Positions 1 through 5,056 of a stretch of DNA of 5,902 nucleotides are shown piece after piece. The notes below the pieces were generated by a model. That model was not told the origin of the DNA. It worked only from the letters and a program-made list of their open reading frames with translations, and searched no databases. Positions within the stretch are counted from its first letter, which is position 1. Each line of letters starts with the position of its first letter. The stretch covers positions 1 through 5,902 of the forward strand of contig JAEYON010000107.1 of the NCBI GenBank assembly GCA_023411645.1, written 5' to 3'. The translations under genes and the position numbers were made by a program. This stretch comes from Bacillota bacterium (lineage in GTDB: Bacteria > Bacillota > Clostridia > Acetivibrionales > DTU013).

Positions 1-17
1 GTGTTTATAAAATTCTA

Positions 18-47
18 TTGACATCTCCTGACAGTATGTGGTATCAT
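18..47 (+). promoter_or_regulatory. Promoter of the T-box/trpXYZ operon
   Basis: A perfect -35 hexamer TTGACA (18-23) is followed after 18 bases by TATCAT (42-47), five of six matches to the -10 consensus. TG sits at 39-40, the extended -10 position. Transcription would begin near 54, immediately before the first base pairs of T-box Stem I. That fit between start site and RNA structure supports the call. It resembles a housekeeping sigma-A promoter. No operator-like palindrome is visible, so control appears to lie mainly in the leader RNA. Confidence 0.8.
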
Positions 48-139
48 TCCCGTAAACCAATGAAGAGGAAGTAAAACTGTGGAACCGGTCGCAAAGAGAG
101 TCGGGGGTGCTGGGATCCCGGCAGGCAGGAGCAGACAAA

Positions 140-142
140 TGG
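140..142 (+). promoter_or_regulatory. T-box specifier codon UGG (Trp)
   Basis: The triplet TGG sits in the Stem I specifier loop in the usual T-box context: preceded by AAA, followed by a purine and CC (GCC, 143-145), then the 3' strand of the lower stem and its GA kink-turn residues. It is opposite the AGTA motif at 70-73. It should pair with the CCA anticodon of tRNA-Trp. Shifting the frame gives AAA, AAT, ATG or GGG, which fit the conserved spacing less well, and the transporter genes downstream independently agree with Trp. Confidence 0.85.
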
Positions 143-263
143 GCCTCTGAGGGTGCGGCGAAAGTGCGTTTCAGTTCGAGTAGCCGACGACGTTCAGCCA
201 ACGTTACAGGGCTATGAGTGTGTCGGCACTCTGTGAAGCGGATGCGAATAAAACGCATCAATT

Positions 264-294
264 AAGGTGGTACCGCAGGTTAACGCCTGTCCTT
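264..294 (+). promoter_or_regulatory. T-box antiterminator
   Basis: The conserved T-box begins the structure. Helix A1 is AAGG (264-267) with CCTT (291-294). The seven-base bulge TGGTACC (268-274) holds the UGGN that pairs with the free NCCA end of uncharged tRNA. Helix A2 is GCAGG (275-279) with CCTGT (286-290), with one G-U pair and a six-base loop. Its 3' strand (286-294) is also the 5' strand of the terminator stem, so the two folds are mutually exclusive. The variable bulge base is U271. Confidence 0.93.
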
Positions 295-315
295 TTAATA
301 AGGACAGGTGTTTTT
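284..315 (+). terminator. T-box-controlled intrinsic terminator
   Basis: An 11-bp stem, 284-294 with 300-310, including one G-U pair and a five-base loop (TTAAT), is followed by five T residues (311-315). This is a classic Rho-independent terminator. It forms when charged tRNA-Trp occupies Stem I or no tRNA is bound, and it is disrupted when uncharged tRNA stabilises the overlapping antiterminator. Confidence 0.95.
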
Positions 316-361
316 GTTTGCAGCCGCATCAATCATGAAAATCGACAAAATATATATGTAT

Positions 362-366
362 GGAGG
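362..366 (+). promoter_or_regulatory. Ribosome binding site fixing the trpX start
   Basis: GGAGG lies seven bases before ATG 374. It decides against the upstream in-frame ATG at 308, which lies inside the 3' strand of the terminator hairpin and has no Shine-Dalgarno sequence. The chosen start also puts a lipoprotein signal peptide at the very N-terminus. Confidence 0.9.
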
Positions 367-373
367 AATCAAA

Positions 374-1360
374 ATGAAAAAAGGTTTAAAAGTTATTTCT
401 GCTATTTTGCTAATTGCGGCGCTGCTGATAACTGTCACGGCATGCAGCGGCATAGGAGGCAGCAAGGTTATCCGAATTGGTATCGTTCAGATTGTTGAGC
501 ACCCTTCCCTGAACACAATTCGCGAAGCATTTATTGAACAGCTTGCATCAAAGGGCTTCAAGGAAGGTGACAACATTGTAATTGACTATCAGAATGCACA
601 GGGCGAGCAGACCAATCTGAATACTATCTGCCAAAAGTTTGTCGCTGATAAATGCAGCCTTATCGTTGCCATTGCAACACCATCCGCACAGGCAGCCGCA
701 AACATGACCTCAGATATCCCGGTATTGTTTTCTGCATGTACTGATCCGGTGGGCTCAGGGCTGGTAACCAGTCTCGAAAAGCCGGGAAAAAATGTTACCG
801 GTACCTCTGATGCCGTTTCCGCCGAAAAAATAATGGAACTGGCTAAACGGATCACACCTGATATTAAAAAGATTGGCGCACTCTATAATTCCAGCGAAAC
901 CAATTCCATTTCAGTCATTAACAACCTGAAAGAATATGCAGCGAAAAATGGCATGGAAGTTATTGAGGGGACCGTTACCAACTCCTCAGAAGTGCAGCAG
1001 GTGACACAGTCGCTGGTCACACAGGTGGACGCGCTCTTCTCCCCCATCGATAATACCATTGCCCAGTCAATGCCGGTAGTTGCCCAGGTTACCCATAGCG
1101 CGAAAATACCAATGTATGTTGGAGCTGACTCAATGGTGAATGACGGCGGCCTGGCAACCTATGGGATTAACTATACAATCCTTGGACAGGAAACCGGAAA
1201 TATGGCTGTTGAAATCCTCAATGGGAAGAACCCCGGAGATATGCCTGTTAAGACTATGACCGACATGGACATCTATCTCAACGCGGCAACGGCTGAAGCC
1301 ATTGGCGTCACGATCCCTGAAGATGTTCTCAGCGAAGCCGCCGAAGTGTTCGGCAAGTAG
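374..1360 (+). CDS. trpX: Tryptophan ABC transporter substrate-binding lipoprotein TrpX
   Basis: This is the extracellular substrate-binding lipoprotein of an ABC importer, 328 residues from ATG 374. A basic start (MKKGLK) and hydrophobic core lead to a lipobox V-T-A-C with Cys24 as the predicted lipidation site, so the mature protein is anchored to the outer face of the membrane. The rest matches the ABC_sub_bind family (PF04392). Recognisable blocks are the first strand GIVQIVEHPSL (36-46), ATPSAQAA (101-108), TDPVGSGLV (123-131), NVTG (140-143), and the C-terminal stretch with GAD, GGLATYG, LG.ETGNMA and MPV (about 250-292). It is first in the operon behind a Trp-type T-box, followed by permease and ATPase. 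The family itself does not fix the ligand; tryptophan is inferred from the specifier codon and from the published TrpXYZ assignment. The length is normal and no damage is visible. Confidence 0.88.
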   Translation: MKKGLKVISAILLIAALLITVTACSGIGGSKVIRIGIVQIVEHPSLNTIREAFIEQLASKGFKEGDNIVIDYQNAQGEQTNLNTICQKFVADKCSLIVAIATPSAQAAANMTSDIPVLFSACTDPVGSGLVTSLEKPGKNVTGTSDAVSAEKIMELAKRITPDIKKIGALYNSSETNSISVINNLKEYAAKNGMEVIEGTVTNSSEVQQVTQSLVTQVDALFSPIDNTIAQSMPVVAQVTHSAKIPMYVGADSMVNDGGLATYGINYTILGQETGNMAVEILNGKNPGDMPVKTMTDMDIYLNAATAEAIGVTIPEDVLSEAAEVFGK

Positions 1361-1391
1361 AGATAAAATTTATGTAAAATGCTCCGACCAG

Positions 1392-1400
1392 TGATATAAT
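1392..1400 (+). promoter_or_regulatory. Possible internal extended -10 promoter before trpY
   Basis: TG at 1392-1393, one base, then a perfect TATAAT (1395-1400) form an extended -10 element in the 79-base trpX-trpY gap. The -35 region is poor: the best candidate is TTATGT at 1370-1375 with 19-base spacing. Extended -10 promoters can work with a weak -35, so a secondary promoter for trpYZ and the hydrolase gene is possible. Transcription would start near 1407, ahead of the ribosome binding site at 1425-1430. Confidence 0.45.
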
Positions 1401-1439
1401 AGTAAACAGCTTATACGATTACTTGAGGAGAGAGCAATA

Positions 1440-2372
1440 ATGTTACTACTATTACAAGGTTCATTGGAACTGGGCATTATATATGCCATTATGGCGCTTG
1501 GCGTATTCATATCATTCAGGACATTGAACATGCCAGATCTGACGGTTGACGGCAGCTTCACTCTTGGAGCTGCTTTCTCCGCAATCCTTTGTGTGAGCGG
1601 TCAGCCTGTTCTTGGGCTGATACTTGCTTTCGTCGCCGGCTGCATCGCAGGAAGCGTAACAGCACTGCTAACTACCAAGCTGAGAATTCAACCGATTCTT
1701 TCAGGCATTCTGATGATGCTGGCACTTTACTCCATCAACCTGAAGGTAATGGGTAATAAAGCAAATATTCCCCTGTCCAAAGCGCTTGGAGTGCCCACCA
1801 TATTTACCCCATTTTACGATACGAAGCTAAAAAGCTACATTGCCATGATTCTCTCAGCGGTTATATTAATTGTGGTTTTGATACTGCTGTTTGCTTTTCT
1901 GAAGACAAAGTTCGGCCTGGTGCTGCGTGCTACGGGCGACAATGACAAGATGGTCCGGGCATCTGGAATGGATACTGATTTCACCACTATTGTCGGTCTC
2001 GCATTATCCAATGGGCTTGTTGCCCTGTCAGGTGCGCTGATTGCTCAATATCAAGCCTTTGCAGATATAAGCATGGGTATAGGCATGGTCGTCATCGGAC
2101 TTGCCTCCGTTATTATAGGTGAAGTCATATTCGGTACAAAATCGCTCCCCAGAAGGCTTATCGCCGTCATTCTCGGCGCAGTTCTGTACAGGTTCATCCT
2201 TGCCATCGCACTGAGGCTTGGCATGCCGCCCACTGACTTGAAGCTGGTTTCCGCAGTGATCGTTGCTATTGCATTATCCATGGGGATTATCCGCGACAAG
2301 GTGGTTTCCCTGACCGGCAGGCAGGACAGCATGGCAAAGGCGAGAGGAGGAAACAGCAATGCTAAAAATTGA
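1440..2372 (+). CDS. trpY: Tryptophan ABC transporter permease TrpY (LivH-like)
   Basis: This is the integral membrane permease of the importer, 310 residues, in the BPD_transp_2 (PF02653) group with the branched-chain amino acid permeases LivH/LivM. Hydrophobic segments lie at roughly 11-27, 39-51, 58-78, 86-103, 133-154, 183-203, 213-230, 240-258 and 265-285. The stretch GLVLRATGDNDKMVRASGMD (159-178) is the cytoplasmic ATPase-coupling loop typical of this family. The N-terminal MPDLTVDGSFTLGA (31-44) also resembles the conserved start of these permeases. The start ATG 1440 has GAGGAG at 1425-1430. The last 14 bases overlap trpZ, so translation of the two is probably coupled. Only one permease gene is present, so a homodimer is inferred. 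The substrate is inferred from the operon. Confidence 0.87.
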   Translation: MLLLLQGSLELGIIYAIMALGVFISFRTLNMPDLTVDGSFTLGAAFSAILCVSGQPVLGLILAFVAGCIAGSVTALLTTKLRIQPILSGILMMLALYSINLKVMGNKANIPLSKALGVPTIFTPFYDTKLKSYIAMILSAVILIVVLILLFAFLKTKFGLVLRATGDNDKMVRASGMDTDFTTIVGLALSNGLVALSGALIAQYQAFADISMGIGMVVIGLASVIIGEVIFGTKSLPRRLIAVILGAVLYRFILAIALRLGMPPTDLKLVSAVIVAIALSMGIIRDKVVSLTGRQDSMAKARGGNSNAKN

Positions 2373-3153
2373 AAACCTCACGAAGATCTTTAATAAGGGC
2401 AGTGTAAATGAAAAGGTTGCTCTGCAAGACATCAACATTACTGTTGGAGAAGGTGAATTTGTCACAGTAATCGGAGGAAACGGCGCAGGTAAATCCACCT
2501 TGCTCAACTGTATCTCCGGCGTATATAAAGTTGATGAAGGGAAAATTCATCTTGATCGGGTTGATATATCAAAAACTCCTGAATATAAACGCGCCGCCTA
2601 TATCGGAAGGGTATTCCAGGATCCTCTGATGGGAACTGCCTTTGATATGACTATAGAAGAAAATCTTGCAATCGCTTACTCCAGAGGCAAAGCCAGAGGT
2701 TTGACCCCCGGTATCACAAAAGCTGAATCCGCTTTGTTTAGAGAAAGACTTGCCTTGTTGAACCTTGGCCTGGAAAACAGGATAAAAGAAAAGGTCGGCA
2801 GGCTTTCAGGCGGTCAACGTCAGGCACTCACCCTGCTGATGGCAGCCATTGTTAAACCAAAGCTGTTGCTGCTGGATGAACATACTGCTGCATTGGATCC
2901 TTCCATCGCCGCAAAGGTACTGAAGCTGACTGATGAGGTTGTAAGGGAGAACAATCTATGCACATTGATGATCACCCATAACATGAAGGCCGCACTGGAT
3001 CACGGATCCCGTACCATCATGATGCATGAAGGCAGAATTATTATGGATATAAAGGGTGGAGAACGCGAAGGAGTTACAGTAGAATGGCTGATTGAGCAGT
3101 TCAGCCGAAGGAGCGGAACAGCACTTGACAATGATAGGATGCTTCTGGGCTGA
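2359..3153 (+). CDS. trpZ: Tryptophan ABC transporter ATP-binding protein TrpZ
   Basis: This is the cytoplasmic ATPase that drives the importer, 264 residues, a single nucleotide-binding domain. All ABC motifs are intact: Walker A GGNGAGKST (39-47, catalytic Lys45), Q-loop Gln87 in VFQDP, signature LSGGQ (149-153), Walker B LLLLDE (169-174, catalytic Glu174), D-loop AALD (177-180) and switch His207 in ITHNM. The D-loop is preceded by H-T (LDEHTAALD), as in the ATPases that partner PF04392/LivH-like systems. The start ATG 2359 lies inside the end of trpY and has AGGAGG at 2345-2350 within the trpY coding sequence. The C-terminal tail (about 230-264) is charged and of unknown role. Without the neighbours this would only be called a generic amino-acid-type ABC ATPase. 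Confidence 0.88.
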   Translation: MLKIENLTKIFNKGSVNEKVALQDINITVGEGEFVTVIGGNGAGKSTLLNCISGVYKVDEGKIHLDRVDISKTPEYKRAAYIGRVFQDPLMGTAFDMTIEENLAIAYSRGKARGLTPGITKAESALFRERLALLNLGLENRIKEKVGRLSGGQRQALTLLMAAIVKPKLLLLDEHTAALDPSIAAKVLKLTDEVVRENNLCTLMITHNMKAALDHGSRTIMMHEGRIIMDIKGGEREGVTVEWLIEQFSRRSGTALDNDRMLLG

Positions 3154-3156
3154 GAA

Positions 3157-3210
3157 TAGCTTCTTCGGGATGAGAGCAGCCTCCTATGGCTGAGGAGCTC
3201 ATCGAAGCTA
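3157..3210 (+). other. Imperfect intercistronic hairpin before the hydrolase gene
   Basis: Three nested helices can be read: TAGCTTC (3157-3163)/GAAGCTA (3204-3210), GATGAG (3169-3174)/CTCATC (3198-3203) and CAGCC (3177-3181)/GGCTG (3188-3192), separated by small bulges. No T-run follows, so it is not an intrinsic terminator. It ends directly before the GAGGA ribosome binding site (3211-3215) of the next gene. It could affect mRNA processing, stability or translation of the fourth gene; this is inference. Confidence 0.55.
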
Positions 3211-3225
3211 GAGGACATTTATATA

Positions 3226-4077
3226 ATGAAGGTGAAAAGATTGAGCATAACTGAAGAAATAAGAGAAGAATATCATATTATTGATATGCACGCACATATT
3301 TTTCCGGATAAAGTTGCTGCAAAAGCAGTAGCTGCAACCGGAAGATATTATGGAAGACAAATGTACCGTACAGGGACTGTCGACGATTTACTTGATAGCG
3401 GTCGTCAAATAGGAGTATCAAAATATATCGTCCATTCCTCTGCTACAATAGCAAGACAGGTTCGGGCAATCAATGATTATGTCTGCGGAGTTCAGGCCTT
3501 AAGCCCTAAAATCATTGGCTTTGCCACGCTCCACCCGGGTATTGATGATGTCCGCGGCGAGGTTGACATGATCATTTCCATAGGTCTGAAAGGTGTCAAG
3601 CTGCACCCGGACTTCCAGCATTTCGCCATAGACGACGAGGACATGATGCCCGTATATGAAGCTGTTGAAGGCAGACTGCCTGTTCTGATTCATATGGGTG
3701 ATGTAAACAGCGACGCATCAAGCCCCCTCAGGCTTGCCCGGATTCTTGACAAATACCCCGGGCTTGTGGTTATAGCAGCCCATTTCGGAGGATATCAAAT
3801 GTGGGATCTGTCATGTGAGCATCTCATCGGGAAACGTCTCTATATGGACACTTCCAGTTCACTGGCTTTTATCAGTCCCTCAATGGCAACGGACATGATC
3901 AGAAAACATGGGGCTGATAAAATACTTTTCGGCTCGGATTATCCGATGTGGGATCATAAAGAAGAGTTTGAGAGATTCCTGCGCCTTGAGCTGACTGAAG
4001 AGGAGCGCAGGGCGATCCTCTTCAATAACGCTGAAAGACTATTGTCCGGGGCTGTAAAAAAGGCTTCGGATATTTAA
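3226..4077 (+). CDS. Metal-dependent amidohydrolase (Amidohydro_2 family)
   Basis: This is a 283-residue TIM-barrel hydrolase of the Amidohydro_2 family (PF04909, COG2159), predicted cytoplasmic with no signal peptide. The metal-site pattern is clear: DMHAH (20-24, His22 and His24) on strand 1, KLHP (125-128), His156 in LIHMGD, His186 in AAHFGG, and the catalytic-type Asp238 in FGSDYP. The family-typical NNAERLL (267-273) follows near the end. The family includes hydrolases and non-oxidative decarboxylases, among them ACMSD of kynurenine-route tryptophan degradation, but the substrate here cannot be read from sequence. It is the fourth gene of the T-box operon, 72 bases after trpZ with no terminator between, which suggests control by tRNA-Trp. 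ATG 3226 has GAGGA at 3211-3215. A link to an indole or tryptophan-derived compound is a guess from context only. Confidence 0.85.
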   Translation: MKVKRLSITEEIREEYHIIDMHAHIFPDKVAAKAVAATGRYYGRQMYRTGTVDDLLDSGRQIGVSKYIVHSSATIARQVRAINDYVCGVQALSPKIIGFATLHPGIDDVRGEVDMIISIGLKGVKLHPDFQHFAIDDEDMMPVYEAVEGRLPVLIHMGDVNSDASSPLRLARILDKYPGLVVIAAHFGGYQMWDLSCEHLIGKRLYMDTSSSLAFISPSMATDMIRKHGADKILFGSDYPMWDHKEEFERFLRLELTEEERRAILFNNAERLLSGAVKKASDI

Positions 4078-4121
4078 GACGTATTATTCACAACTACAAA
4101 AACTCAGGAGTCTTTATTTGC

Positions 4122-4148
4122 AAAAGCAGCCTGATTAGGATTCGGGCT
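4122..4148 (-). terminator. Weak terminator between convergent genes
   Basis: AGCCTGA (4128-4134) pairs with TCGGGCT (4142-4148), with one G-U pair and a seven-base loop. Read on the - strand the stem is followed after two bases by TTTT (complement of 4122-4125), so it could end the leftward terC transcript 15 bases past its stop codon. There is no T-run on the + strand side, so it would be a poor terminator for the hydrolase operon. The rest of the 85-base gap shows nothing recognisable. Confidence 0.4.
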
Positions 4149-4162
4149 TGAATGCGGACCCA

Positions 4163-4987
4163 TTATATCCTTTTCATGCTTAAAATCAATGACAATACTA
4201 TGCTTCCTGCCAGAATAACAACGATCACTGAAAGAGACGCCTCAATCGAAACATTGAAGTCAAATTTCAGCATCAGCAGCTTTAGGCCGACAAAAGTAAG
4301 GATCATTGCTACTCCATATTTGACATACCTGAATTTAGTGTGGAGCTTCCCAAGAAAAAAGTACATGCTCCGAAGACCCAATATGGCAAATATGTTTGAT
4401 GAAAAAACAATAAAAAAATCTGTCGTTATTGAAAAGACCGCCGGTATAGAATCAACCGCAAACAGAATATCCGAAAATTCGATAATCAGGAGTATGACAA
4501 ACAGCGGAGTAGCATAAACAACCTTCTTGCGTACTACAAAAAACTTCTCCCCCTGAAGCGTATCTGTAACAGGCATAATCTTGCGCAAAGTCTTGATGAC
4601 CATACTGTTCTTGAAATCGGCATTCTCTTCATTCCTGAACACCATTTTTATTCCGCTGAATACCAGGATTACACCAAATAAATATAATATTCCATGGAAC
4701 CTGTTCAGAATAGTCACGCCGAAAAGAATGAAAGTCAGTCTAAGCACAATTGCAAAAAAAATCCCGTAGTTCAATACCCTTCTTTGTTGCTTGAGACGAA
4801 TGCCAAAGCTTGAGAAGATCATCAGAAACAGGAAAAGATTGTCCACGCTGAGGCTTTTCTCCATCACATAGCCGCCCAGAAACTCCAGTGCCTTTTCCTT
4901 CCCGGCAATCAGATAAATGCCCGCATCAAAACATAATGCAAGACAGATCCAAAATGTCATCCAGACCAGCGCTTTTTTTGCTGACAT
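4163..4987 (-). CDS. TerC/Alx-family integral membrane protein
   Basis: This is a polytopic membrane protein of the TerC family (PF03741), 274 residues from the chosen start. Members include E. coli Alx and Bacillus MeeF/MeeY, linked to manganese export and metal homeostasis, and TerC of tellurite-resistance loci. The two conserved acidic membrane motifs are present: EKSLSVDNLF (43-52, Glu43 and Asp49) and EFSDILFAVDSIPAVF (170-185, Glu170, Asp173, Asp179). They are followed by NIFAILGLRSMYF (198-210). A soluble loop with the usual KFFV..K segment lies between the two halves. The start is taken at 4987 because GGAGG precedes it by eight bases; an in-frame ATG eight codons earlier (5011) has no such site. 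It lies 69 bases downstream of the MutS-like gene on the same strand and converges on the trp operon. No yybP-ykoY manganese riboswitch fits in the short upstream gap. No other ter genes are nearby, so metal homeostasis is more likely than tellurite resistance. Confidence 0.88.
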   Translation of the reverse strand: MSAKKALVWMTFWICLALCFDAGIYLIAGKEKALEFLGGYVMEKSLSVDNLFLFLMIFSSFGIRLKQQRRVLNYGIFFAIVLRLTFILFGVTILNRFHGILYLFGVILVFSGIKMVFRNEENADFKNSMVIKTLRKIMPVTDTLQGEKFFVVRKKVVYATPLFVILLIIEFSDILFAVDSIPAVFSITTDFFIVFSSNIFAILGLRSMYFFLGKLHTKFRYVKYGVAMILTFVGLKLLMLKFDFNVSIEASLSVIVVILAGSIVLSLILSMKRI

Positions 4988-4995
4988 TTCAGCAC

Positions 4996-5000
4996 CCTCC
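4996..5000 (-). promoter_or_regulatory. Ribosome binding site fixing the terC-family start
   Basis: GGAGG on the - strand (CCTCC on +) stands eight bases before ATG 4987. It selects this start over the longer in-frame reading frame from 5011, whose ATG lies upstream of the site itself. Confidence 0.85.
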
Positions 5001-5056
5001 AAATCATGCATTCAACATTTTATGAAGGGATGAAAAAAAATAGAACGGAAGGCTTA

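Larger units (their letters stand above)
55..315 (+). promoter_or_regulatory. T-box riboswitch leader, tryptophan-specific
   Basis: This is a cis-acting leader RNA that binds a specific tRNA and tests its aminoacylation by choosing between antiterminator and terminator. Stem I runs from about 56 to 154. Its base has a kink-turn: G62-A63 faces G149-A150 beside the helix AGAGG (64-68)/CCTCT (144-148). The specifier loop follows, with AGTA (70-73) on the 5' side and the codon on the 3' side, closed above by CTGT (77-80)/GCAG (131-134). The AGAGAG motif (95-100) and a GC-rich distal arm follow. The Stem II region contains GCCGAC (183-188)/GTCGGC (222-227) and a small hairpin ACGTT (190-194)/AACGT (200-204). 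Stem III is GATGCG (241-246)/CGCATC (254-259). The antiterminator and terminator are annotated separately. With downstream trpXYZ, the ligand is inferred to be tRNA-Trp. Confidence 0.95.

Noticed and set aside
308..373. Longer N-terminus for trpX starting at ATG 308
   Set aside because: The ATG lies within the terminator stem, lacks a Shine-Dalgarno sequence, and would bury the lipoprotein signal peptide 22 residues inside the protein.
214..498. 94-residue open reading frame on + overlapping the T-box
   Set aside because: It runs through the T-box, terminator and the start of trpX in another frame and has no ribosome binding site or recognisable domain; it is incidental.
3222..3227. TATAAT overlapping the start of the hydrolase gene
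   Set aside because: Transcription from it would begin around 3234, after the ATG, and no -35-like sequence is found at the proper distance (TCATCG at 3199-3204).
4152..4517. 121-residue + strand open reading frame and a similar one at 4581-4769
   Set aside because: Both are antisense to the terC-family gene, whose conserved motifs show that the - strand is coding.
5033..5040. T8 run on the - strand after the MutS-like gene as a terminator
   Set aside because: No hairpin can be drawn immediately upstream of the T-run, so intrinsic termination is not supported.
5017..5045. Possible - strand promoter for the terC-family gene (TAAAAT, complement of 5017-5022)
   Set aside because: The hexamer at the -35 position (TTCTAT, complement of 5040-5045) matches poorly and there is no extended -10; in this AT-rich gap it is too weak to annotate.
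4988..5056. yybP-ykoY manganese riboswitch, common ahead of terC-family genes
   Set aside because: The 69-base gap is too short and shows none of the expected stem structure.
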